Program-made: the position numbers and the translations under genes
Assembly (NCBI RefSeq): GCF_040448675.1
Contig: NZ_CP159289.1
Location: 4,633,001 to 4,697,000 of the forward strand
Reading direction: 5' to 3'
DNA from: Dyadobacter sp. 676
GTDB lineage: Bacteria; Bacteroidota; Bacteroidia; Cytophagales; Spirosomataceae
DNA length: 64,000 nucleotides
Shown here: piece by piece, positions 12,599 through 20,607 of the stretch
How the letters are laid out: the number at the start of each line of letters is the position of its first letter
Numbering within the stretch: the first letter of the stretch is position 1
Notes under the pieces: generated by a model
Told to the model about the DNA's origin: nothing
The model's database searches: none
Seen by the model: only the letters and a program-made list of their open reading frames with translations

Positions 12599-13557
12599 TG
12601 GAGACAACCACTACACCCCGACCACTCGCAGAAGAACCCGAAAAAACCTCGGCATTCGAGAATTCGTTGAAATCCAACGATACCGAGGAAAAGATCGATA
12701 TCTGGTTTTACAGGCCTATCGGCTACCAAATCGCATTGTTTTGCGCGAAGGTAGGCCTGCGCCCGAACCCCGTGACGATCATCAGCATTTTCTTCGGCGT
12801 GGCGGCAGGGATATTGTTCTATCCGCAGGAATTGTGGATTAATGTGATCGGGATGCTGTCGCTGATGTTCGCGAACTCGCTCGACAGTGCCGACGGCCAG
12901 CTCGCGCGGATGACGAACGATAAGAGCCGTTTCGGCCGCATTCTCGACGGCGTGGCCGGTGATTTCTGGTTCATCGCCATTCACATCGCGATCTGTTTAC
13001 GGAGTATGGAAGAGGGCTGGACGGCGTGGATCTGGGTACCGGGCGTGGTAGCGGGTGTGTCGCATATGATCCAGTCGGCGATGGCGGATTACTACCGCAA
13101 CGTGCATTTGTTCTTTATCAAAGGCACCAACGGCAGTGAGCTCGACAACAGCCACGATTTGCAAAAAGAATACGACGAAATGAGCTGGACACGGCAGTTC
13201 GGTATGAAGATCGTGGCGCGGCTGTATTTGAATTATACCAAAGAGCAGGAGTTTTTCTCGCCGAAGTTGCAAAAGCTGCTGGCCGTGGTGAAGGAGAAAT
13301 ACCGGAACGGCCTCCCCGCGAAACTGGTTACCGATTTCCGTGCGCAGAACAAGCCTTTGATGAAATATACCAATATCGTCCAGTTCAACACGCGGGTGAT
13401 ATTTCTTTTCCTATGGCTGTTCATCGACCAGTCGTGGATCTATTTCTTTTTCGACATTTTTATTCTGAACCCAATCCTGATTTATATGATTGTAAAGCAG
13501 GAGCAGGTGAGCAACCATTTTTACAAGGAGATAACCGCTGGCAAATACAATGGGTAG
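12598..13557 (+). CDS. CDP-alcohol phosphatidyltransferase family protein
   Basis: Integral membrane enzyme of 319 residues that joins a CDP-activated moiety to an alcohol. The full family signature is present at about residues 99-124: DSADGQLAR, eight residues, then GRILDGVAGD, which supplies the four metal-binding Asp residues. Several hydrophobic helices follow. A charged N-terminal stretch (SNDTEEKIDIWFYRP) resembles Bacteroides relatives associated with inositol lipid synthesis. It overlaps the ATP-grasp gene and the YbhN-like gene. Likely product: a phospho-headgroup lipid such as phosphatidylinositol phosphate, or a soluble di-inositol-type phosphate; the exact substrates are not readable from sequence. 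Confidence 0.85.
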   Translation: METTTTPRPLAEEPEKTSAFENSLKSNDTEEKIDIWFYRPIGYQIALFCAKVGLRPNPVTIISIFFGVAAGILFYPQELWINVIGMLSLMFANSLDSADGQLARMTNDKSRFGRILDGVAGDFWFIAIHIAICLRSMEEGWTAWIWVPGVVAGVSHMIQSAMADYYRNVHLFFIKGTNGSELDNSHDLQKEYDEMSWTRQFGMKIVARLYLNYTKEQEFFSPKLQKLLAVVKEKYRNGLPAKLVTDFRAQNKPLMKYTNIVQFNTRVIFLFLWLFIDQSWIYFFFDIFILNPILIYMIVKQEQVSNHFYKEITAGKYNG

Positions 13558-14587
13558 CAAGGCGTACAAGGTCCTTTTCATGGCAATCGGCATTTTTTCG
13601 CTGGGCTATATGATTTATGGCACCGGGCTGCTCGTGATTTGGGAAAACGTCAACAGGACGGGCATCTGGTTCCTGCCGGTGATCGGCAGCTGGCTGGTGA
13701 TCTATATCCTGAATGCCGTCGCATTCCGCGCAATCATCCGCGAGCCGCAACTGCCGGAGACGAACATGTCGTTCTGGTCGGTGCTGCGGCTGACGATCTC
13801 GGGCTATGCGATTAACTACATTACGCCGTTCGTCGCATTGGGCGGGGAGCCTTACCGTATCATGGAGCTGAAACCGGCGCTCGGTATTCAGAAGGCGACT
13901 TCTTCGGTGCTGTTGTACAGCCTGATGCACATGTTTTCGCACGTGTTGTTCTGGCTGGCCTCCATTGTGCTGATCGTCGCGGTGGTGCCGTTGAGCGATT
14001 TCATGCTGGCCGGCTGCGGCCTTTTACTGGTGGTGGGATTGGTTTTGGGGTATTGGTTTATCAATGTTTATAAAAAAGGGTTCACGGTGAGCACGTTCCG
14101 CTTGCTGGAAAAGGTGCCTTTAATCAAGCATAAAGCGCGTGAATTCGCATTGAAAAATGCGGAAACACTTTACGAAGTGGACGAGCAGATCCGCGTCCTG
14201 TACTCCGACCGCCGGAATGCATTCTACATTTCGCTGTTTTATGAATTTGCGGGACGGGTAGTGGGCTGCCTGGAAATCTACTTCACCGCGCATGCAATTG
14301 GAATGGATATGACCCTGGCACAATCGCTGATCGTAAGCTCGGGCTCGTCGCTGTTCGCGAACCTGATCTTTTTCTTTCCGATGCAGCTCGGTACAAGAGA
14401 AGGCGGCCTCGCATTGGCATTGAGAAGTGTGGGATTGCCCGCAGCGCAGGGGATTTTTATAGGGGTAGTTTTAAGAATAAGAGAGATAGTCTGGATTATT
14501 ATTGGATTAGCTCTTATTAATAGAAAAACTAAAAACAATCAGCTGGACAGCACAGAATTAGAAGCAGTGCCAATTAGCTCAAATTGA
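13550..14587 (+). CDS. YbhN/lysylphosphatidylglycerol-synthase-TM-like membrane protein
   Basis: Polytopic inner-membrane protein of 345 residues, about eight hydrophobic helices, with the LPG_synthase_TM/UPF0104 pattern (for example YAINYITPFVALGGEPYRI near residue 87 and FFPMQLGTREGGLALAL near residue 277). It starts 8 bases inside the CDP-alcohol phosphotransferase gene, so the two are probably co-translated. Members of this family are thought to flip or help move lipids or isoprenoid-linked sugars, and it is often found beside lipid headgroup enzymes. Here a role in moving the product of the preceding enzymes across the inner membrane is reasonable but unproven. Confidence 0.8.
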   Translation: MGSKAYKVLFMAIGIFSLGYMIYGTGLLVIWENVNRTGIWFLPVIGSWLVIYILNAVAFRAIIREPQLPETNMSFWSVLRLTISGYAINYITPFVALGGEPYRIMELKPALGIQKATSSVLLYSLMHMFSHVLFWLASIVLIVAVVPLSDFMLAGCGLLLVVGLVLGYWFINVYKKGFTVSTFRLLEKVPLIKHKAREFALKNAETLYEVDEQIRVLYSDRRNAFYISLFYEFAGRVVGCLEIYFTAHAIGMDMTLAQSLIVSSGSSLFANLIFFFPMQLGTREGGLALALRSVGLPAAQGIFIGVVLRIREIVWIIIGLALINRKTKNNQLDSTELEAVPISSN

Positions 14588-14680
14588 TTTTGAGATTCTG
14601 ATTCAGTGATTATAAGCAAAAAAGCTAGTGCTATAATGAAGCTGGTCAATGGAAATTTTGATCAAAATAATTGACAATAA

Positions 14681-14700
14681 CCAGGGATTTTAATCCCTGG
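14681..14700. promoter_or_regulatory. 20-bp perfect palindrome before the HAD gene
   Basis: CCAGGGATT and AATCCCTGG flank two T bases and the site lies 16 bases before the HAD start codon. In DNA it is a near-perfect dyad suited to a dimeric regulator; in RNA it would be a 9-bp hairpin with a tiny loop. The gene gap here (129 bases) is AT-rich and breaks the tight operon, so a promoter or processing site is plausible. Confidence 0.45.
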
Positions 14701-14716
14701 TACTGGAAACTAAAAA

Positions 14717-15424
14717 ATGATTAAAGGAATTTTATTTGATTATGGCGGTACGATCGATACGAATGGCTTGCATTGGGCCAATGTTTTGTGGGATGCGTAT
14801 CAGCATAATCATGTAAAGGTTGACAAAGACGCATTTGCGAGTGCTTACAAGTTTGGCGAGAGGGCATTGGCTATCCATCCGATCATCCGGCCGCATCATG
14901 TGTTTTATGATGTGCTGTTTCTCAAAGTAGAGCAGCAGTTCGGCTACCTGAAAGAAAACGGATATGAATTGAACAGCCAGGCCATCGAGGCCATCGCCCG
15001 CGAATGCGATCGCGTCGCACGCACTAGTGTTGAAAAGGCTGCGCCGGTACTCGAAAAGCTGGCCGCGGAATACCCTCTCGTGATGGTATCCAATTTTTAC
15101 GGAAACCTCAATAGTGTTTTAAAGGAATTTGGCATTGCGCATTATTTCCAGGCTGTCGTGGAGTCGGCAGTGGTCGGCGTCCGGAAGCCCGACCCCGCGA
15201 TATGGCAGCTGGGCGTGGAGGCGCAGGGCTTTCTTCCGCATGAATGCGTGGCGGTAGGCGATTCCTATTCCAAAGACATTCTGCCCGCGAAGGCAACCGG
15301 CGCGAAGGCGATCTGGCTGAACGGGAAGGGATTCGAAGAGTCGGCCGAAATGCAGGTATCGGTGGCCGATGCCGAAATTACAGATTTTGCCCAGGTCGCT
15401 GGCACCATCAGGAGCCTGGGTTAG
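14717..15424 (+). CDS. HAD superfamily hydrolase-like protein
   Basis: Cytoplasmic HAD-fold protein of 235 residues. Motif I is LFDYGGTID (nucleophile Asp at residue 8), motif II VMVSNFYG, motif III VRKPDPAIW (Lys) and motif IV CVAVGDSYSKDI. The residue two after the nucleophile is Gly instead of the Asp that acts as acid/base in typical phosphatases, so a standard phosphatase reaction is uncertain. An insertion-type cap lies between motifs I and II, as in subclass I. The location between the headgroup genes and a PfkB kinase suggests action on a phosphorylated polyol or sugar. Confidence 0.78.
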   Translation: MIKGILFDYGGTIDTNGLHWANVLWDAYQHNHVKVDKDAFASAYKFGERALAIHPIIRPHHVFYDVLFLKVEQQFGYLKENGYELNSQAIEAIARECDRVARTSVEKAAPVLEKLAAEYPLVMVSNFYGNLNSVLKEFGIAHYFQAVVESAVVGVRKPDPAIWQLGVEAQGFLPHECVAVGDSYSKDILPAKATGAKAIWLNGKGFEESAEMQVSVADAEITDFAQVAGTIRSLG

Positions 15425-15468
15425 TTGTCACTTTTTGCCTAACATTTGAATGTCGGGTTAAAAATTAA

Positions 15469-16386
15469 ATGAAAAGTATCATGTACGACATTTGCACCAT
15501 CGGGCACATCACTTTGGATAAAGTAGTTACTGCCCAGTCTGTCAAGTATATGCCCGGCGGCACTTCGTTTTATTTTTCGAAGGCGCTCCGGCAGTTCGAC
15601 GTCCGCTACATGCTCGTAACGGCACTGGCCGAAAAGGAAGCCCATATCGTTGCGGGCCTGCGGGAGGAGAACATCGAAGTTTTTTCCCAGAACAGTCCCT
15701 ACACCGTCTATTTCGAAAACATTTACAGCGCCAACCAGGACCACCGCGAGCAAAACGTGCTGCATAAGGCAGCTCCATTTACAGTAGCGCAAATGCCGGC
15801 CATCGAAGCCAAGTACTTCCATTTGGGACCATTGCTTTCGGACGACATTACCGTGGACTTGATCAAAATGCTGGCCGGGAAAGGCAAGGTATCCCTCGAT
15901 ATTCAGGGTTACCTGCGCTATGTGAAGGAACAGAAGGTGCTGTACAAGGATTGGGAAGATAAAAAAGAGGCATTGCCTTACATCCACGTGCTTAAAGCCA
16001 ACGAGTTTGAAATGGAAGTGGTGGCGGGCACGAACGATGTCATCGAAGGTGCGAAATATCTCGCCAATCTGGGGGTAAAAGAAGTCATTATTACCTTGGG
16101 CAGCAAAGGCTCTCTGATCTACAAAGACGACCATTTTTATCAGATTCCAGCCTACAAACCGACCGACGTCGTGGATGCGACGGGGTGCGGCGACACCTAC
16201 ATGGCCGGCTACCTGAGCCAGCGCGTGAAGGGCGCGGGCGTGCAGGAGGCGGGCGAGTTCGGGGCGGCGATGGCTACTTTGAAAATCCAGTCGTCGGGGC
16301 CGTTCTCGGGTAGTGCCGGAGATGTGCAGGAAGTGTTGCAATACGGCGAATGCGACCGTGAAGTGATCGCACAAGCTATTTTTTGA
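15469..16386 (+). CDS. PfkB-family carbohydrate/polyol kinase
   Basis: Ribokinase-fold kinase of 305 residues. The C-terminal signature DATGCGDTYMAGYL (about residues 235-248) carries the catalytic Asp and the anion hole; the more usual GAGD is GCGD here. The N-terminal glycine pair appears in YMPGGTSFYFSKAL. Plant myo-inositol kinases and nucleoside kinases also belong to this family. In this cluster a kinase making inositol phosphate (or another polyol phosphate) as substrate for the nucleotidyltransferase at 10937 would make sense. The alternative start at 15481 would shorten it by four residues. Confidence 0.8.
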   Translation: MKSIMYDICTIGHITLDKVVTAQSVKYMPGGTSFYFSKALRQFDVRYMLVTALAEKEAHIVAGLREENIEVFSQNSPYTVYFENIYSANQDHREQNVLHKAAPFTVAQMPAIEAKYFHLGPLLSDDITVDLIKMLAGKGKVSLDIQGYLRYVKEQKVLYKDWEDKKEALPYIHVLKANEFEMEVVAGTNDVIEGAKYLANLGVKEVIITLGSKGSLIYKDDHFYQIPAYKPTDVVDATGCGDTYMAGYLSQRVKGAGVQEAGEFGAAMATLKIQSSGPFSGSAGDVQEVLQYGECDREVIAQAIF

Positions 16387-16407
16387 ATGTAGTTTTTGAA
16401 TAAAGTC

Positions 16408-16977
16408 ATGAAATACGTACTCAACATTCTGATGGCGCTCAGCCTGACGCTTGTTTCGTATGCAGGAGGATTGGCAGACAAAAAAGCCGGCACAACGGCT
16501 ACGGACCCGGACGATTTCCCGGTCCCGAACAACGTTCCCGGGTTACTTTTTTACATTCAGCGCGATCCGAATACGAATACAATCTGTTATCAGCTCAACG
16601 TCGACAAACAGGGAAAAATCAGCGAAAAGAACCCTGTAAACACATTCTGGATCCGTTATCCGGAAGGCGGGGGACGCAAAGAGCTCAATTATCTGCAGCG
16701 TAAGTTCGCCTACGGTATCAATTCCAAAGCGATCGGCAATGCCTCCTATGAACTCCGTTCGGTGGCTTATTCCAAATTGCCGCTCTACCTGCGGAGAGAT
16801 ACCCGGAACGAATACCATGTTTATACCAGCATCGATAAGAAGGAATGCATCCTGAACAGGGTCTTCATCCGGATCGACGGCGGAACGTTCTGGTCGCCCA
16901 ATGTGCTCTACATCGAGCTGAAAGGCACCGAGATTGCTACCGGTAAAACCATTATTCAGCGAATAAAACCATCCTGA
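16408..16977 (+). CDS. DUF4833 exported protein
   Basis: Small exported protein of about 189 residues with a signal peptide (MKYVLNILMALSLTLVSYAG). The body has the DUF4833 pattern (FYIQRDPNTNTICYQLN, NPVNTFWIRYPEGG, LNYLQRKFAYG). The ATG at 16408 is preferred to an in-frame TTG at 16396. No function is known for the domain. It ends one base before the fatty-acid-hydroxylase start, so the two are probably translated together, and the protein may work on or with envelope lipids. Confidence 0.8.
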   Translation: MKYVLNILMALSLTLVSYAGGLADKKAGTTATDPDDFPVPNNVPGLLFYIQRDPNTNTICYQLNVDKQGKISEKNPVNTFWIRYPEGGGRKELNYLQRKFAYGINSKAIGNASYELRSVAYSKLPLYLRRDTRNEYHVYTSIDKKECILNRVFIRIDGGTFWSPNVLYIELKGTEIATGKTIIQRIKPS

Positions 16978-16978
16978 C

Positions 16979-17617
16979 ATGCCTAAAAATTATGTCTCCA
17001 ACTCCACGGAATCCACAAGGATGTTTAAAAGCGACTTTCTTGAGGCATTCTCCAAGGTACATTACTCAGTGCCCCTTTTCATTTTCGTGCCGGTAATTCT
17101 GTATTTCTCCTGGAAAGCGCTGGGCCCGGGAGAGATGGCCTGGTACACTTTTGTAGGCGTAGTATTCGGAGGGCTGTTCTTCTGGACGTTCACCGAATAC
17201 TTTATGCACCGGTTTGTGTTTCATTTTACACCCCGGGGCAAGATCATGGAGCGGATCCATTTCATCTTCCACGGTGTGCATCATGACTACCCGAACGACG
17301 CCAAAAGGCTGGTAATGCCGCCTTCGGTGAGCATTCCGCTGGCGACGGGCTTCTATCTCCTGTTCACCCTTTTTATGAGTGAATATTATGTAGCGGCCTT
17401 CTATTCGGGGTTTATGGCCGGATATCTTTTTTATGATATGAGCCATTATGCGTTGCACCATGCCAATTTCAAATCCGGGTTCTGGAAGAAATTAAAAAGG
17501 CATCACATGCAACATCATTATTCGGATGCTAGTAAAGGTTACGGTGTAAGTTCAGATATTTGGGACAGGGTTTTCGATTCCAACGAAAAACGGCCCCAGA
17601 AATCTAACTCAATCTAA
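16979..17617 (+). CDS. Fatty acid hydroxylase superfamily protein
   Basis: Membrane di-iron enzyme of 212 residues with the eight-histidine pattern of the sterol desaturase/fatty acid hydroxylase family: EYFMHRFVFHF, FHGVHHDYP, MSHYALHH and KRHHMQHHYSD. The order and spacing resemble the fatty acid 2-hydroxylases (FA2H/Scs7) that hydroxylate the acyl chain of ceramides. Four hydrophobic helices surround the clusters. Given the sphingolipid genes upstream on the same strand, 2-hydroxylation of the ceramide N-acyl chain is the best guess; a carotenoid hydroxylase is the main alternative. Confidence 0.8.
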   Translation: MPKNYVSNSTESTRMFKSDFLEAFSKVHYSVPLFIFVPVILYFSWKALGPGEMAWYTFVGVVFGGLFFWTFTEYFMHRFVFHFTPRGKIMERIHFIFHGVHHDYPNDAKRLVMPPSVSIPLATGFYLLFTLFMSEYYVAAFYSGFMAGYLFYDMSHYALHHANFKSGFWKKLKRHHMQHHYSDASKGYGVSSDIWDRVFDSNEKRPQKSNSI

Positions 17618-17632
17618 CTGTAACTTTAACTT

Positions 17633-18382
17633 ATGAAGAACCTTGGAAATGAGAATTTGGACCAGGTCTTCAAGGACGAGATCACAAAAGTTTCGGATTT
17701 CAAGTTCGGGACAACGGTGGTCAATGTCTTTGACGACATGGTCAGCAGGTCGGTACCTTATTACAACGAAATGCAGCGGATGCTCGCCGAGATCGCTGCC
17801 GACCACGTAAAGGAAGGAACGTTTGTGTACGATCTGGGCTGTTCCACCGGCACCACGCTGATAGGTCTGGACCAACTCATTCCCTCGGACATCCGCTTTA
17901 TCGGGATCGACGAGTCGCAGGAAATGCTGGACAAGTGCGATGTGAAGCTGAAAGAGGCGGGTTTCGTAAGGCCGTATGACCTCGTTGCGGGCGATTTGCA
18001 CCAGCAGCTTCCCATTACCAACGGCTCTGTCGTGATACTATGCCTTACCCTGCAGTTTGTAAGGCCACTGTACCGCGAGCGGCTTCTGAAAAATATTTAC
18101 AACGGATTAAACCCCGGCGGCGTGCTGTTGCTGGTGGAGAAAGTGCTGGCGGAAAGCAGCGTTTTCAATCGTGATTTTATTAAATACTATTACAACTATA
18201 AGCGCCGGAACCATTACAGCGAGCTCGAAATTTCCCAGAAACGGGAAGCGCTCGAAAATGTGCTGATCCCTTACAAGTTGTCTGAAAACATGCTTCTGCT
18301 GAAAGAGGCCGGTTTCGCCGACTGCGAAATTTTCTTCAAGTGGTACAATTTTTCAGGAATGATAGCTTATAAAAAATCATGA
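17633..18382 (+). CDS. CmoA-like SAM-dependent methyltransferase-fold protein
   Basis: Class I methyltransferase fold of 249 residues. It closely follows CmoA (carboxy-S-adenosylmethionine synthase) along its length: DDMVSRSVPYYNEM, VYDLGCSTGTT (SAM glycine loop, about residue 63), LNPGGVLLLVEK and YSELEISQKREALENV. CmoA makes the cofactor used by CmoB for wobble uridine modification of tRNA. No cmoB is in this window; in its place a membrane methyltransferase-like gene overlaps by 4 bases. The true reaction may be cmoA-type tRNA cofactor synthesis or a lipid-linked methylation. The similarity is seen; the function in this context is open. Confidence 0.75.
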   Translation: MKNLGNENLDQVFKDEITKVSDFKFGTTVVNVFDDMVSRSVPYYNEMQRMLAEIAADHVKEGTFVYDLGCSTGTTLIGLDQLIPSDIRFIGIDESQEMLDKCDVKLKEAGFVRPYDLVAGDLHQQLPITNGSVVILCLTLQFVRPLYRERLLKNIYNGLNPGGVLLLVEKVLAESSVFNRDFIKYYYNYKRRNHYSELEISQKREALENVLIPYKLSENMLLLKEAGFADCEIFFKWYNFSGMIAYKKS

Positions 18383-19107
18383 TCGCGATCGGTAACTTCT
18401 TTTTCAAGTACAGGAATAACCTGTTTATCATCCTGTACCTGCTGCTGTTCGTGCCGTCGCCCAAGCTCTTTTCGCCCGGGCAGTTCGGTCCGGATTACTA
18501 CCTGTACCCGGTGATACTCGGCTTGCTGGTAACCTTTTCGGGAGAAATCATCAGGGGCGTTACCATCGGCTTGGCTTACATTATCCGCGGAGGACGTGAT
18601 AAAAAGGTGTATGCCGAAACGCTGGTAACCGAGGGGATTTTCCGCCATTGCCGTAACCCGTTGTATGTAGGCAATATCCTGATGTTGCTGGGAGTGGGCA
18701 TTCTGGCCAACTCGCTCATTTACGTCGGAATCGTAATGCCGTTGTTTTTGTTCATATATCAGGCGATCGTGTTGGCCGAAGAGAACTTTTTAAGGAACAA
18801 ATTCGGGGTTCAGTTCGATGCGTATTGCAGCAGGGTTAGTCGATGGCTGATCAGTTTCAGCGGTATTTCAGAAACCCTGGCCGGCATGCGGTTCAACTAC
18901 AAGCGCTGGATTCTGAAAGAATACAACACGTTGCTGGTATGGCTGACGGGCATTGTGGCCATATTGATTTTCAAATACCCGGAGATCGTACCGGAGCCCG
19001 ATAATAAAATGATCGTTTTTCTGGTAATCGTGCTGATATTGGGTGCATTGTACGGTTATGTGCGGTATTTGAAGAAGTCCGGGAAAATGACCGACAGTAT
19101 GGCCTGA
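18379..19107 (+). CDS. Isoprenylcysteine/phospholipid methyltransferase-like membrane protein
   Basis: Membrane protein of 242 residues with about five hydrophobic helices and the signature HCRNPLYVGNILMLLG (about residues 92-107) plus a C-terminal EENFLRNKFGVQFDAY typical of ICMT/PEMT-type methyltransferases. These use SAM to methylate small or lipid-embedded groups. The gene starts inside the stop codon of the CmoA-like gene (ATGA), so the two proteins are likely to cooperate. Methylation of a lipid headgroup is an inference from the surrounding lipid genes. Confidence 0.75.
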   Translation: MIAIGNFFFKYRNNLFIILYLLLFVPSPKLFSPGQFGPDYYLYPVILGLLVTFSGEIIRGVTIGLAYIIRGGRDKKVYAETLVTEGIFRHCRNPLYVGNILMLLGVGILANSLIYVGIVMPLFLFIYQAIVLAEENFLRNKFGVQFDAYCSRVSRWLISFSGISETLAGMRFNYKRWILKEYNTLLVWLTGIVAILIFKYPEIVPEPDNKMIVFLVIVLILGALYGYVRYLKKSGKMTDSMA

Positions 19108-19224
19108 AGAATCCTCAGGCCGGATAACCGACCGGAAAAATACGGCATTGGCATGCCAGTGATCGAGCCCTCCTGAACCGACCTTGAAAATCACACATTT
19201 CATAACCCCCTAATAAAAAGCACC

Positions 19225-20502
19225 ATGAATATCGTCATTGTAGGAGGAGGATTTGCCGGGGTAAACCTGGCGCTGGACCTTGCCAAAAGCAGCAAATTTG
19301 AGGTAACACTGGTCGACAAGAACAATTACAACTTCTTTCCGCCGCTCATCTACCAGGTCGCCACGGCGTTTCTGGAACCATCCAGCATCAGTTACCCGTT
19401 CCGAAAGCTTTTTTCGGGAAAACAGAACCTTCACTTCCGGTTGGGGGAATTACAAAAAGTGGTGCCGGGAGAGAACAAGATCATCCTGCATAATGGCGAG
19501 CTGAGCTATGACTTCCTCGTGTTCGCAACCGGCGCGGAAACCAATTTCTTCGGAATGGAGAACGTCCGCAGGAACGCGACGCCGATGAAAACGCTCGAAG
19601 ACGCGATCAGTATGCGGAACAAGCTGCTGATGCAAATGGAGCAGGCCACGCTCAGCACCGATCCGGCGGAAATTAAAAAGCTGCTCACGGTGGTGATCGC
19701 AGGCGGCGGGCCCACGGGCGTGGAGATTTCCGGTATGTTTGCCGAAATGCGCAATGGTATCCTCCGCAAGGAATACCCGGAACTTGCTGGTAAAGGCAGT
19801 GAAATTTACCTGGTAGACGGCAGCGAAGCGTTGCTCTCGCCGATGAGCAAGGCATCGCAGCAGGATACTTATAACGATCTGAGAAAACTCGGTGTTAAAA
19901 TCCGCCTCAATACCCACGTGTCCGACTTTGTCGACGATAAGGTTTATTTCTCCGAAGGCGATAGCATCGAGGCCAAAACGCTCATCTGGGCAGCCGGTGT
20001 AACAGGCCGGGTATTCGACGGCATTCCGCCGGAAGCTTACGGGCGCGGGCGCAGGCTGCTCGTGGACGCGTACAACAAGGTCGTCAGCACGTACAATATT
20101 TATGCGATCGGCGACTGCTGTTTGCAAACGACCGACGAGAACTTCCCGAACGGGCACCCGCAGGTAGCACAGGTGGCGATCCAGCAAGGCAAAAACCTCG
20201 CGCGTAATTTCGAACTGATTGCCGAACAGCAGCCGTTGCACGCATTTAAATACCGCGACAAAGGCTCGATGGCCATTATCGGACGGGCCAAAGCGGTCGT
20301 GGACCTGCCCTCGCCGAAATGGCACTTCAACGGTGTGATTGCCTGGCTGGCATGGCTTTTCATCCACCTGATATCGCTTATCAACCACCGCAACCGGATT
20401 AAAACGCTCTACAACTGGATGGTGGCCTATTTTACTAAAGATCAGTCCCTGCGAATGATCATCAAGCCTTCGGTAACGCAGGAAAAGGTCGAATCGGTTT
20501 AA
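19225..20502 (+). CDS. ndh: Type II NADH:quinone oxidoreductase
   Basis: FAD protein of 425 residues that passes electrons from NADH to quinone at the cytoplasmic face without pumping protons. It has two dinucleotide-binding motifs, VGGGFAGVNLALDLA (residues 5-19) for FAD and VIAGGGPTGVEISGMFAE (about 159) for NADH, the GDCC FAD-contact near residue 295, and the quinone-site-like AIQQGKNLARNF. A hydrophobic or amphipathic C-terminal part (GVIAWLAWLFIHLISLI) anchors it to the membrane. It stands 117 bases after the methyltransferase gene and is probably a separate unit. Confidence 0.9.
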   Translation: MNIVIVGGGFAGVNLALDLAKSSKFEVTLVDKNNYNFFPPLIYQVATAFLEPSSISYPFRKLFSGKQNLHFRLGELQKVVPGENKIILHNGELSYDFLVFATGAETNFFGMENVRRNATPMKTLEDAISMRNKLLMQMEQATLSTDPAEIKKLLTVVIAGGGPTGVEISGMFAEMRNGILRKEYPELAGKGSEIYLVDGSEALLSPMSKASQQDTYNDLRKLGVKIRLNTHVSDFVDDKVYFSEGDSIEAKTLIWAAGVTGRVFDGIPPEAYGRGRRLLVDAYNKVVSTYNIYAIGDCCLQTTDENFPNGHPQVAQVAIQQGKNLARNFELIAEQQPLHAFKYRDKGSMAIIGRAKAVVDLPSPKWHFNGVIAWLAWLFIHLISLINHRNRIKTLYNWMVAYFTKDQSLRMIIKPSVTQEKVESV

Positions 20503-20607
20503 GGGAACCGTATTTCAACGTTTATCGTTGGCAGTTTGACAAAAAACACTGAATTTTAGTAACCGAAAGCCATCAGCGCATTCATTCAGTGTGCAAAAAA
20601 CCGAATA

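Noticed and set aside
19450..20388. Minus-strand frame of 312 codons opposite the NADH dehydrogenase
   Set aside because: Shadow of the high-GC third positions of a clear dehydrogenase gene.
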